DNA from: JAWLEV01 sp041685915
Lineage (GTDB): Bacteria > Chloroflexota > Anaerolineae > UBA1429
Direction of reading: 5' to 3'
DNA: 27,715 bases
Assembly: GCA_041685915.1 (NCBI GenBank)
Contig: JAWLEV010000032.1
Location: 1 to 27,715 of the forward strand
In this document: positions 14,473 to 22,875 of the stretch, one piece after another
Position numbering within the stretch: the first letter of the stretch is position 1
Layout: every line of letters starts with the position of its first letter
Position numbers and translations under genes: made by a program
The notes under the pieces: generated by a model
Databases searched by the model: none
What the model saw: only the letters and a program-made list of their open reading frames with translations
What the model was told of the DNA's origin: nothing

Positions 14473-15360
14473 ATGTCAGATACCCAAAGTCCGAGTCTTT
14501 TTAAAAGTGAGCGGGATATATCTATGCTGTCCAGTCTTTCTACCGCCTGCCTGTATCATCTTCCGTTACGTACCACGTTCCGCCTGGCCGCCGACGCGGG
14601 CTTTGACGGGGTCGAGTTGGTCATGTGCCCAGAGGTCTGGCTGCGAGGTGCAGACTTTGTGGCGGAGGCGGCCCGCCGATACGACCTGACGGTCTACAGC
14701 GTGCATCAGACCCTGCTGTGCATCAGTCCCCGCGGCAGCGGGGCAGGACGCATCGTGGACGCGGTAGATACAGCGCTGGCGCTGGGGGCCCGTTGCGTGG
14801 TGGCCCATACCACGTGGGCCGAGGGCTGGGAAGAACTCAAGGCCCAACACTGGCTGGACACTATCCAGGCCTGCCAGGAGCGCCTTGGAGACAGCGACAC
14901 GCGATTATCCCTGGAGAATCTGGGCATCTATACAGATGCCCAGCATAGTCTATTGCAGGAGGTGCCCGCCCTCGTCAATTTCGCAGCGCGATACGATCTG
15001 GCCATCACCCTGGATACCTGCCACGTGGGAACGGAGGATCTGGTGACTGCCTACCAACTGGTAAAGGACCGCCTGGTGAACGTCCATCTCAGCGACCTAT
15101 CCTTTTCCTCATCACGGCTTCCCCATCCTCTGTTGCAGGGCCTATTTACCCGCCATCGGATGCCCGGACAGGGCGACCTGCCCCTGGACGACGTGATGCG
15201 CCGGCTGGCAGCCGACGGCTTTGCGGGGCCCATCAGCGTCGAGGTCAGCCCCCTGGCCCTCGGCATGTGGCCATTCTCCAAAATAGAGGAACGCCTCGCC
15301 AAACTCGTCTCCTACGTTCGATCCTTTGAAAAGACACACGAGATGGTCCCGCGCCCCTGA
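14473..15360 (+). CDS. TIM-barrel sugar phosphate isomerase/epimerase-like protein
   Basis: A 295-residue member of the xylose-isomerase-like / AP-endonuclease-2 superfamily. Typical metal-site positions are visible: H78 (SVHQT), E148 (SLENLG), D181 and H184 (DTCHVG), H205 (VHLSD) and E257 (VEVSP). These suggest a divalent-metal enzyme acting on a sugar or inositol-like substrate, but the substrate cannot be told. A hydrolytic endonuclease IV is less likely because sequence between motifs differs and the usual ligands are fewer. I chose ATG 14473 (AAAGAGGG upstream); a shorter start at ATG 14524 (278 residues) begins closer to the barrel core (MLSSLSTACLYHLPL) and is also plausible. It follows nadD by 16 nt and probably ends the obgE operon. 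Confidence 0.85.
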   Translation: MSDTQSPSLFKSERDISMLSSLSTACLYHLPLRTTFRLAADAGFDGVELVMCPEVWLRGADFVAEAARRYDLTVYSVHQTLLCISPRGSGAGRIVDAVDTALALGARCVVAHTTWAEGWEELKAQHWLDTIQACQERLGDSDTRLSLENLGIYTDAQHSLLQEVPALVNFAARYDLAITLDTCHVGTEDLVTAYQLVKDRLVNVHLSDLSFSSSRLPHPLLQGLFTRHRMPGQGDLPLDDVMRRLAADGFAGPISVEVSPLALGMWPFSKIEERLAKLVSYVRSFEKTHEMVPRP

Positions 15361-15415
15361 TATACCTGTATCCTTTTGATCCCTTTGGTGTTGTTAACTG
15401 CGGAAAGGCCGAGCG

Positions 15416-15437
15416 AGAATCGCACCCGTGTGATTCT
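15416..15437 (+). terminator. Terminator-like hairpin just before the next gene
   Basis: AGAATCGCA and TGTGATTCT form a 9-bp stem (one G-U) around CCCG, followed by TTT. It lies only ~6 nt upstream of the GAGGAGG ribosome site of the next gene. It may end the obgE operon transcript, or act as a leader hairpin for the downstream gene. Confidence 0.5.
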
Positions 15438-15453
15438 TTTCCGAGGAGGTAAA

Positions 15454-16602
15454 ATGCCCGCCAGAGACGTACGCATTGAACCCGTGACGAACCGTCGCGA
15501 ACTAAAAGACCTGGTCATGTTCCCCTTTGATCTATACCGTGACGATCCCCATTGGGTCCCCCCCCTGATCAGTGAAAGGATGACTCACTATGATCCCGAG
15601 CAGAATCCTTTCTTCGACCATGCCGAGGCCCAGTTCTTTCGCGCCCTACGGGGCGACGAGACGGTGGGCACCATCGCGGCTATCGACGACGAGTTACATC
15701 CTCAAGTGTGGAACGAGCCCGTCGGCTTTTGGGGAGTGTTCGAGGTCATCGAGAACTATGAAGTAGCGGCCAGGCTTTTTTCCGCCGCGCGAGAGTGGCT
15801 CGCCTCCCGTAATCGGAAGATCATGCGTGGCCCGGTCAACCTGAACATCAATGACGAGGTCGGGCTGCTCATCGAGGGGTATGATGGATCTCCCGCCCTC
15901 ATGATGCCCTATAATCCCCCTTATTACGAGACGTTCATAGAACGCTATGGCTTTCAAGAAGCCAAGGACCTGTACGCCTATAGACAAGAGATCGCGCGCT
16001 ACAAAGATGGCTTGCCAGAGTCCGTCGTGCGCGGAGCACGCATCGCTGAGGAACGCTATAGCGCCACAGCACGATCCGCGGATCTCAAACAACTGGAAAG
16101 AGAGGTAGAGCTGATCAAGCCGATCTATCGCCAGGCCTGGTCGGAAAACTGGGGCGCGTTGCCCATGACGGACAAAGAGTTCGACTATTTGGCGGAATCG
16201 CTAAAAGTGGTTGTGGATCCGGACCTGACGATCCTGGCCTTTATAGACGGCGAACCGGTGGGCGTCATGATCACCGTGGCCGATTACAATCAGGTGGCCA
16301 AACATTTGAACGGACGGCTTTTTCCCTTTGGCTGGCTCAAGTTCCTGTGGTACAAACGCAAGATAGACGGGATACGAATATTGGTCATGGGCGTCCTGAA
16401 GGAGCACCGACTCAAGGGCATAGAGGGCCTCATGTTCCGCGAGGGATACCGAAAAAGCCTCAAAAAGGACTATGAATGGGTGGAAATGTCCTGGATCCTG
16501 GAGGATAATTATCGTATCATCCGCACCCTGGAGACCATATTCGGCGAGGTCTATCGCACATATCGTCTCTACGATATACCCACGCAGGGGGAAATAGGGT
16601 AA
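15454..16602 (+). CDS. GNAT-like N-acetyltransferase family protein
   Basis: A 382-residue cytoplasmic protein with the architecture of uncharacterised GNAT-like proteins. An N-terminal part has the conserved pattern 'FP..LY.DDP.WVPPL......H.DP..NPFF.HAEAQFF.A' (about residues 25-66). A central segment reads RGPVNLNINDEVGLLIEGYD. A C-terminal acetyltransferase-like fold has ILAFIDGEPVGVMITVADYNQ and a late helix containing GVLKEHRLKGIEGLMFREGY, where an acetyl-CoA binding loop is expected. The substrate is unknown. ATG 15454 is preceded by GAGGAGGT at ideal spacing, whereas the open frame upstream to 15376 has no ribosome site. The gene ends 5 bp from the convergent ecfS-like gene, with no separate terminator between them. 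Confidence 0.82.
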   Translation: MPARDVRIEPVTNRRELKDLVMFPFDLYRDDPHWVPPLISERMTHYDPEQNPFFDHAEAQFFRALRGDETVGTIAAIDDELHPQVWNEPVGFWGVFEVIENYEVAARLFSAAREWLASRNRKIMRGPVNLNINDEVGLLIEGYDGSPALMMPYNPPYYETFIERYGFQEAKDLYAYRQEIARYKDGLPESVVRGARIAEERYSATARSADLKQLEREVELIKPIYRQAWSENWGALPMTDKEFDYLAESLKVVVDPDLTILAFIDGEPVGVMITVADYNQVAKHLNGRLFPFGWLKFLWYKRKIDGIRILVMGVLKEHRLKGIEGLMFREGYRKSLKKDYEWVEMSWILEDNYRIIRTLETIFGEVYRTYRLYDIPTQGEIG

Positions 16603-16607
16603 TCGCC

Positions 16608-17402
16608 CTAGCAGGAACTCTGAACCACAAAGTGGAAGCGCTTTTGAAAACGCCTGAGCAACTTTAGCAGGGGTGTGCCAAAGAACCACAGGAGAAGGGC
16701 GTTTCCCACGGCACGGCTCAAATCCCACCAAAAGGAGGTCAGTCCGTAAAAGACAGCATAGCGCTTGAGGGTCTCCACCAAGCCTATGCCCGGTTGCCAG
16801 TACATCTCGGCCTGTTGAGGTTGAAAGACATAGGGCCAGAACCATACGTTCATCAGTGCGCCGAAGAGCAATCCCCAGATCAAGCCCCACAATCCCAGCA
16901 CAATCACCTCTATACGGCCCTGGCGACGCAGATCCGGCAGCCAGGCCGACGTCAGGCCCACCCATCCCGTGGCGAACATCTGATAGGGAAGCCAGGGACC
17001 TATTCCCGCACCGATGATGGCCGAGACCAACAGGGAGAGGGCTCCCAACAGGAAACCAAAAGTGGCGCCATAGGTATAACCGCAGAGGATGGGGAGCACA
17101 AAGATGGCAGCAAATCCCGCTGGCCCGGGCACGGCCCGCAGGACGGCGTTGGTGGCCGTGAGCACGCCCAGCACGGCCACTATCTTGGCGTTCATCTCTC
17201 CACTCTCCAGGGTGACCAGCACGATCCCCAAACAGAGAGCGACGAGCAGCAGGGAGATCAGGGGGCTATCCTGAGCGTGAGCATCGCTGGCCACGGGAGA
17301 TTGGGGCAGGGCGGTGCTGAAAAAGGGATAGAGCAGGGCCGCCAACCCCACCAGACTGGCCACGAGCAGGATGAGATCGTCCAGCAGGCGCCCGAGCTTC
17401 AC
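16608..17402 (-). CDS. ECF transporter S component (substrate-binding membrane subunit)
   Basis: A 264-residue integral membrane protein with about six hydrophobic segments (roughly 9-27, 48-66, 74-91, 95-130, 164-186, 225-245). The stretch GALSLLVSAIIGAGIGPWLP (120-139) and the following YQMFATGWVGL are typical of vitamin/cofactor S components. In ECF importers this subunit binds the substrate and topples in the membrane with the T subunit. The substrate cannot be assigned from sequence; a vitamin, a corrinoid or a metal are all possible. The start is GTG 17402, overlapping the TGA of the ATPase gene (GTGA), so the subunits are translated together. It is the last gene of the minus-strand operon starting at secG. 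Confidence 0.82.
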   Translation of the reverse strand: MKLGRLLDDLILLVASLVGLAALLYPFFSTALPQSPVASDAHAQDSPLISLLLVALCLGIVLVTLESGEMNAKIVAVLGVLTATNAVLRAVPGPAGFAAIFVLPILCGYTYGATFGFLLGALSLLVSAIIGAGIGPWLPYQMFATGWVGLTSAWLPDLRRQGRIEVIVLGLWGLIWGLLFGALMNVWFWPYVFQPQQAEMYWQPGIGLVETLKRYAVFYGLTSFWWDLSRAVGNALLLWFFGTPLLKLLRRFQKRFHFVVQSSC

Positions 17403-19000
17403 GGCAGGCTCCTCAACACATCCTCCACCGTAAGATAGCGCTCGTCGCGCAGCAGCTTGTTGATCTGGGAGGAAAAGACCATGGACTGGGACATCACCTC
17501 TCGCGTACCGCCATCGACGATCACCTCCCCCTCTCCGAGGATGACCACCCGATCCACGGCAGAGGCCACCAACTCCACGTCGTGGGTGGAGAGGAGCACC
17601 GTATGGCCTGCAGTCCGCTCCCGCCGCAGATAATCGACCAGGGTCCTCTTCTGTACATAGTCGAGGCCGCGTGTCGGCTCATCCAGCAGAATGATGTCGG
17701 GCTCGGCGGCGAGGATGGAGGCCAGCGCCACCCGCTGCCTCTCCCCCACGCTCAGATCGCGGGGATAGCGCCGGGCCGCCTCGGCCAAACCCAACTCTTG
17801 CAGCAACTCCCGGGATCCCTCTGGAGGCAGGCCATGATTCCGGCGCGTAAAGGCCACCTCCTCTTCCACCGTATCGGCAAAGAGAAGGGCGTCCGGATTC
17901 TGGGGCACATAGCCCACCACTCGAATGATCTCCTCCAGAGGCACATGGGCGGTGTCCATGTCGCGTACGCACACCGATCCTCGCCCGGGCTCTAACAGGC
18001 CAACCAGATGCTTGAGCAGGGTGCTCTTGCCCGAACCGTTACGCCCCATGATGGCCACGCACTCGCCCCGGCGTATTTCCAGATCCAACCCTCGGAGCAC
18101 CATCTGTCCATCGTAGGCAAACCAGAGATCGTGCACGGCCACGTCAAGGGGCGCATCGGGTGCCATGGCTTTCTCATCCGTCGTGGGGGGAGGTTCCAGG
18201 GTGAGGTCGCGCGCCTTTCGACGAGCCTCTTTTACAGTAAAGGGCAGGGGCGACCAGCCCAGCGCCTTGCCCAGAGCCACCAGGGGCGGCACCAGATCCG
18301 TCCGACGGAGCACCTCCTCCGGCGTGCCTCGAATGGGTGCCCGTCCGGGCGCGGGAAGAAACACCATCCTGTCCGCATATTGGACGACGCGCTCCAGGCG
18401 ATGCTCCGAGAGGACGATGGTCAATCCCAGATCCAGGTTCAAGCGGCGCAGTGCGGTGAGCACCTCCTCCGCCGCCTGGGGATCGAGCTGGGATGTGGGC
18501 TCGTCGAGGACGAGCACCTGGGGCTGCAGGGTGAGCACGGAGGCGATGGCCACACGCTGCTTCTCCCCGCCCGATAGGGTACTGATGCGGCGATCGCGCA
18601 GGTGTGCGATATTCAGTTGATCGAGGACCTCTTCCACACGCTTGCGCATCAGGGTCTGTGGCAGATTGTGGTTCTCCATGCCAAAGGCCAGTTCATTCTC
18701 CACGGTATCCATCACGAACTGGGATTCGGGATCCTGAAAGACAAAGCCGACGGCAGAACTCATCTGGCGCGGCTGAGCACGAACGGGATTCCGCCCCGCG
18801 ACGCGGATGGTACCTCCGATCTCGCCGCCGTAAAAGTGGGGGACCAGGCCGTTCAAGCAGCGCAGCAGGGTCGATTTCCCCGATCCGGAGGGGCCCACGA
18901 CGAGGACGAAATCCCCCTCCCGTATCTCCAGATGCAGATCATCGAGCACGGGGCTCTGGGCCTCGGGATAAGCATAGGTGACGCCCTCGAAGGTGATCAT
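17399..19000 (-). CDS. Fused double ATPase of an ECF transporter
   Basis: A single 533-residue chain with two ABC ATPase domains, equivalent to EcfA1 and EcfA2 joined. First domain: Walker A GPSGSGKS (36-43), Q-loop FQDPESQ, signature LSGGEKQR (142-149), Walker B VLVLDEP (162-168), switch His200. The linker, about 245-285, is charged and Pro-rich. Second domain: Walker A GRNGSGKS (319-326), Q-loop PQNPDALLF, signature LSVGERQR (416-423, Val in place of the second Gly), Walker B IILLDEP (436-442), His473. It powers uptake with the T and S subunits encoded on either side. The start ATG 19000 overlaps the ecfT stop (ATGA). Confidence 0.95.
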   Translation of the reverse strand: MITFEGVTYAYPEAQSPVLDDLHLEIREGDFVLVVGPSGSGKSTLLRCLNGLVPHFYGGEIGGTIRVAGRNPVRAQPRQMSSAVGFVFQDPESQFVMDTVENELAFGMENHNLPQTLMRKRVEEVLDQLNIAHLRDRRISTLSGGEKQRVAIASVLTLQPQVLVLDEPTSQLDPQAAEEVLTALRRLNLDLGLTIVLSEHRLERVVQYADRMVFLPAPGRAPIRGTPEEVLRRTDLVPPLVALGKALGWSPLPFTVKEARRKARDLTLEPPPTTDEKAMAPDAPLDVAVHDLWFAYDGQMVLRGLDLEIRRGECVAIMGRNGSGKSTLLKHLVGLLEPGRGSVCVRDMDTAHVPLEEIIRVVGYVPQNPDALLFADTVEEEVAFTRRNHGLPPEGSRELLQELGLAEAARRYPRDLSVGERQRVALASILAAEPDIILLDEPTRGLDYVQKRTLVDYLRRERTAGHTVLLSTHDVELVASAVDRVVILGEGEVIVDGGTREVMSQSMVFSSQINKLLRDERYLTVEDVLRSLP

Positions 19001-20085
19001 GGCGTCCCTCCCAGAGCAGGCCCCTTGACCGCGGACCCAGACGCCCCTTCAGCGTCGCCAAACAGGACGATCAGGCCGGGAACGGCCAGCAGGGTCAAGA
19101 GGAGGCCGATTCCGGCCTGAAAGGGAGGCATCAGGGAATCGGGCGGATACGGATGATAGACGAGGGCCATCCCGTCTCTCATGCGCACAAACAGGAGGCC
19201 GGCCAGTACAGCCAGGCTGCAAAGGACGATGGCCGTGTCTCCCCTATGCCACCGGGCACGTCGATAGTGGCTGCGCTCCACACGGCTACCCAGCACATGA
19301 AACACATAAAAAAGGATCAAAAGGGCAATGATCGAAAGGGGCAGCCCCCAAGGGGCGAATTGAGAGAAATAGCGCCGCACAAAAAATCCTCCCACCAACA
19401 ACAGCAAGGACAACAGGGTCAGGATCCGCAGCCCATTCCTTTCCCTCGGGGTCATGGTCGTGAGTTGCCCTCCAAAGCCTCGAGACTCCATGGCCTCGGC
19501 CAGCCCGATGGCCCGCTCAAGGGCAGTGGTCAACAGGGGCATAAGAAGGGGCAATAGATCCCGCCAGCCACGGAAGCGATGGCCGCGGATGCGCTGGGCC
19601 TCCCGTATCTCCTTGGCGCTGGCCACCATCTGGGGAATGAAGGTGAGGGCGATGCAGGCCACCACCCCGGCCTGATAGAAAAAGGGTGGCGTCAGGCGCA
19701 GCAACTGGGAGGCATCGACGGTGAGGTGAAACGTGCTCAGGATGAACAGGAGCACCCACAGGGAGAACCCGGAAACCAGGCCATAGACCACAGCCTCCAG
19801 GGTAATCCTGCCCCCCACCAGGGGCCAGTGCCTGGGCAGCACAAAGAGCACGTGCTCTCCCCGATGCACCATCAACGCATTAAAAGGCACGGTGATGAGC
19901 CAGATAAAGAGTCCCCATGTCAGCAGGGCATGCCAACTCTGGGCCATCCCGGTACTGTACCGCGTCGTCACGTGAATGAGCCAGGTCGAGAGGGCGATAA
20001 GGGTCAGATAGAGGGGATTGCGGGTGAGCAGCGCGGCGACGGCAGCGCTCGCTGTCCAGACAAGCCACACACGGGCACGATGCAT
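18997..20085 (-). CDS. ECF transporter T component
   Basis: The membrane scaffold that couples the ATPase to the S subunit. The 362-residue product has N-terminal hydrophobic helices (about 8-38, 52-72, 97-118, 135-155). The cytoplasmic coupling helices carry the two Arg-Gly motifs, AQRIRG (163-168) and AMESRG (198-203), that contact the ATPase. Extra C-terminal membrane segments (about 218-235, 245-265, 285-302, 325-345) make it longer than a minimal EcfT of about 260 residues. Their role is unclear. It follows the solute-binding protein gene by 20 nt and overlaps the ATPase gene by four bases. Confidence 0.9.
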   Translation of the reverse strand: MHRARVWLVWTASAAVAALLTRNPLYLTLIALSTWLIHVTTRYSTGMAQSWHALLTWGLFIWLITVPFNALMVHRGEHVLFVLPRHWPLVGGRITLEAVVYGLVSGFSLWVLLFILSTFHLTVDASQLLRLTPPFFYQAGVVACIALTFIPQMVASAKEIREAQRIRGHRFRGWRDLLPLLMPLLTTALERAIGLAEAMESRGFGGQLTTMTPRERNGLRILTLLSLLLLVGGFFVRRYFSQFAPWGLPLSIIALLILFYVFHVLGSRVERSHYRRARWHRGDTAIVLCSLAVLAGLLFVRMRDGMALVYHPYPPDSLMPPFQAGIGLLLTLLAVPGLIVLFGDAEGASGSAVKGPALGGTP

Positions 20086-20105
20086 GACGATTCAAGCCCT
20101 TTTCG

Positions 20106-21773
20106 TCATCTCTCCAGGAGTCCCTTCTCGCGCGCCTCGCTGTAGAGCATGCGCTCCGTCTCGATGTACCAGCGATCGATGGTGCGAAAACGGTCGCTGG
20201 TATCGAACATGGGGCCTACCTGCACGTCGTTCACCCGCGTATCCACGGCATAGCTATAGACGGGTTGATAGAGTAACAGGGAAGGCACATCGCGGGCGAA
20301 AAGCTCCTGAAACTCACGATACAGCGCCTCGCGCTCTTTGTTGTCCGTCGTGGCGCGAGCCTGCGCCAGGATCGCGTCCGCTTCCTCGCTCATATAACGT
20401 GAAAAGTTGAGCCCGTTCTCGTCGACCTGGCTCGAATGCCAGTAAGGGTAGGGATCGGGGTCGGGAGGCAGATTCTGCCAACCGCTCAGGACGGCATCAA
20501 ATCTGCGCAAGCGCAACGATTGCCCCACCAGATCCTCCCAGTCCACCGTCTTGGGGACAGCGCGAATGCCAACGTCGGCCAACTGCTCGCTGATGGCCTC
20601 GATGAGGGCCACACGGCTAGGATCGTCCTCATTGGTGACGATCTCGAACTCCAATCTCAAATCCCCCCGTTCCCGCACACCATCATCGTCATCATCGAAC
20701 CAATGATCCTCCTCAAGGAGGGCGACGGCCTTTTTAGGATCACGTTCGTATTTCGACACCTCGTCATGATAGGCCCATGAACGGGGCAGGATGGGGCTGT
20801 CAATCACGATCCCCTGTCCCTTGAGAACGTCATCCACAAGCGCCTGCCGATCCAGGGCCCACATCATGGCCTGCCGCACAGCACGCTCCTGAAAGATGGC
20901 CCGGTCCAGATTCAAAAAGACCATATTGTATCCCGAAAGGGACGCTGAATAGAGATTGAGGGTATCATCCTGACGAATGGGTTCGAGATGTTGGGGAAGG
21001 ACGCGAGCGATACCATCGATCTCGCCACGCCCCCGCGCCTCAAAGACGGAGGGAGCATCGGGATAAAAGACGAACTCCAGCCGCTCCAGATAAGGCCGGG
21101 GACGATAGAAATCATCGTTGGCCACCAGGCGCACACGCTGCGCGCTGACCTCGTCGATCTTGAAGGGGCCAGTCCCGACGGGACTGGCGTTGAACTTGCT
21201 CTCCTCCAGGGCCTCGACAGAGACGCTTCCCAGGATATGGGCAGGAAGAATCCCCAGCGTCGTATAGTCGATAAAGGGGGCAAAAGGCTCTCGTAAGACA
21301 AAACGCACGGTATAGGCATCGATTTTTTCCACCACGACGGTGCGCCACATCTCGGAGAGGGAGGGGGCGCCATGAAAATCGGGGTCCTTGACGGTATTCA
21401 CAGTAAAGACCACATCATCGGCGGTAAAGGGAGCCCCATCGTGCCAGCTCACGTCCTCCCGCAAGTGGAACGTATACGCCGTCCCATCGCGGGTAACGTC
21501 CCATTCTCTGGCCAGGTCGGGGACGATTTCCCCCTTTTCATTGGCCTTGGTCAACCCCGAAAAGATCAACGATGCCAGATCGGCATCCACGGGATTGGAC
21601 TGACAGAGAATGGGATTGATGGTGTGGGGATTACCAGCGATGCCTTCCACATAGGTCCCGCCAACCTTGGGGACCCTGACCGTCGTGACGCTAAATGCTG
21701 CATAGCCCGTGACGACAAGCAGGAGGGCGATAGTCAGCAGTGCGACGATGACTTGAAGCCGTATGCGCCCCAT
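20106..21773 (-). CDS. Peptide-type ABC solute-binding protein (SBP_bac_5 family), membrane anchored
   Basis: A 555-residue extracytoplasmic binding protein of the oligopeptide/dipeptide/nickel family. Residues 6-28 form an uncleaved-looking signal anchor with no lipobox cysteine. The family core follows: GGTYVEGIAGNPHTINPIL near 38, and DLAREWDVTRDGTAYTFHLR (86-105) with WHDGAPFTADDVVFT (110-124). A stretch of five Asp (360-364) sits in the loop where relatives often have a D-x-D-x-D-G calcium-like element. No dipeptide permease genes are present; instead it sits 18 nt after secG and 20 nt before an ECF transporter. It may work with permeases encoded elsewhere, or have a different, unproven role beside the ECF system. 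Confidence 0.93.
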   Translation of the reverse strand: MGRIRLQVIVALLTIALLLVVTGYAAFSVTTVRVPKVGGTYVEGIAGNPHTINPILCQSNPVDADLASLIFSGLTKANEKGEIVPDLAREWDVTRDGTAYTFHLREDVSWHDGAPFTADDVVFTVNTVKDPDFHGAPSLSEMWRTVVVEKIDAYTVRFVLREPFAPFIDYTTLGILPAHILGSVSVEALEESKFNASPVGTGPFKIDEVSAQRVRLVANDDFYRPRPYLERLEFVFYPDAPSVFEARGRGEIDGIARVLPQHLEPIRQDDTLNLYSASLSGYNMVFLNLDRAIFQERAVRQAMMWALDRQALVDDVLKGQGIVIDSPILPRSWAYHDEVSKYERDPKKAVALLEEDHWFDDDDDGVRERGDLRLEFEIVTNEDDPSRVALIEAISEQLADVGIRAVPKTVDWEDLVGQSLRLRRFDAVLSGWQNLPPDPDPYPYWHSSQVDENGLNFSRYMSEEADAILAQARATTDNKEREALYREFQELFARDVPSLLLYQPVYSYAVDTRVNDVQVGPMFDTSDRFRTIDRWYIETERMLYSEAREKGLLER

Positions 21774-21791
21774 GAGAGGGAATCCTCGGCG

Positions 21792-22010
21792 TCAGGACTG
21801 CACAAGTACGCTGGCTATCGAGGTGAGGAAAAAGACCACAGCGAGGACGATGGTCAGGTTAAAAAGGGTCTTTTCCATGCCCCGACGTTTATGTTGAACG
21901 GAACTCTCCCCACCGAACACACTGGCACTGCTGCCCCTGCTCTGAGCAGCGGTAAGTGCGATCAGGGCGATGGAGACGAGAATCTGAATGATATTCAAGT
22001 ATACGCTCAA
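21792..22010 (-). CDS. secG: Preprotein translocase subunit SecG
   Basis: Small subunit of the SecYEG protein-export channel. With the TTG start at 22010 the product has 72 residues, the usual SecG size. It has two transmembrane helices (YLNIIQILVSIALIALTAAQ at about 4-23 and NLTIVLAVVFFLTSIASVLV at about 51-70) around the conserved loop SRGSSASVFGG and RRGMEKTLF. I prefer TTG 22010 since a GGGGG stretch lies about 9 nt upstream and the predicted transcript start is near 22067. In-frame ATG 22049 has no ribosome site and would add 13 residues. It is the first gene of a minus-strand operon with the binding protein and ECF transporter. Confidence 0.9.
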   Translation of the reverse strand: MSVYLNIIQILVSIALIALTAAQSRGSSASVFGGESSVQHKRRGMEKTLFNLTIVLAVVFFLTSIASVLVQS

Positions 22011-22073
22011 GGAATAACCCCCTATATAGGAAAACGTATCAAAGGACATATTATGCAAAAGCGACTAAAATCC

Positions 22074-22102
22074 ATTATAGCACGTCCTGGCAACCCTCGC
22101 AA
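22074..22102 (-). promoter_or_regulatory. Promoter of the secG operon
   Basis: On the minus strand TTGCGA, 17 bases, then TATAAT (22079-22074) preceded by TGC, an extended -10. The start would be near 22067, about 57 nt before the TTG start codon of secG. It lies in the short gap after the translin gene and so separates the two operons. Confidence 0.75.
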
Positions 22103-22136
22103 AGACACGAGTCGCGAATTCTCTTTTTCGCCAGCA

Positions 22137-22772
22137 TTATCCTTCCAGTTTGTCTTCCAGACGTTGGAGGGCTTCCTGCAGTTCTTCCTGACGCACAGCG
22201 GTGGTCAGATCACCACGGGTGCGCTCTGTCACGCCGCGCACCATATCGGTGGTGCGGCGCAATCCACCCGTCAGCGCGTCGGGGAAATCGATGGTCACCA
22301 AGTGACTATACACCTCGTCCATCACCTCCAGCAACGCCTCGGCCTCCTCTGTATCGCCCCGACGTATACTCTCCAGGGCGAAACGGCGCATCTCCCCCAT
22401 GGCCTCTCCCAGGCCGTTCAGATAGGGAGCGTAGGAAATCTCCAACTCATCGGGATCCGGAAGGGACTCCCCCATGACCAGGGCCAGAGTGATGGCCGCC
22501 TCGGCCAGTTCCTTGAGGGCATCCTGAACATACCCCGCATGATAGATATCGGCATAGGCCTCCGCATCACGGCACATGGTCTCGGCGGCCTCGCGGGCCT
22601 GGGTCAACAGGTCCCGGGCCGAGGCGTACTCGTGCCGATGTGTGGCGCGGATGCTGTTCGCGCAGTAACGGATGAGCGAGCGCGATCTGTTGAGGGTCAG
22701 ATCCCGCACCTCGTTCTTTTTTGTAAGACGATCCTGTATGCGCTCGACGATGGGCTCCAATTCATGCAACAT
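22137..22772 (-). CDS. Translin-family nucleic-acid binding protein
   Basis: A 211-residue all-alpha protein that matches the archaeal/bacterial branch of the translin/Trax family (often mislabelled 'haloacid dehalogenase' in databases). Visible family blocks are DLTLNRSRSLIRYCANSIRA (24-43), HAGYVQDALKELAEA (78-92), LPDPDELEISYAPYLNGLGE (104-123) with MGEMRR (125-130), and IDFPDALTGGLRRTTDMVRG (161-180) with TERTRGDL. E88 and E91 in the second block fit the E-x-x-E of the catalytic Trax subunit, so ribonuclease activity is possible but unproven. Eukaryotic translin/Trax (C3PO) bind single-stranded DNA and RNA. GGAGG precedes the ATG. It is 103 nt after the zinc-ribbon TPR gene and probably shares its transcript. 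Confidence 0.85.
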   Translation of the reverse strand: MLHELEPIVERIQDRLTKKNEVRDLTLNRSRSLIRYCANSIRATHRHEYASARDLLTQAREAAETMCRDAEAYADIYHAGYVQDALKELAEAAITLALVMGESLPDPDELEISYAPYLNGLGEAMGEMRRFALESIRRGDTEEAEALLEVMDEVYSHLVTIDFPDALTGGLRRTTDMVRGVTERTRGDLTTAVRQEELQEALQRLEDKLEG

Positions 22773-22875
22773 AACGCCTCCTATCTGCCACTTTTCGGAT
22801 TCCTCATCCGCATCGGGCGTGTTGACCTTGCCAGACGTGTTCCCGAACCCTCGCAGGTATCCCCCTTTTTCATTC

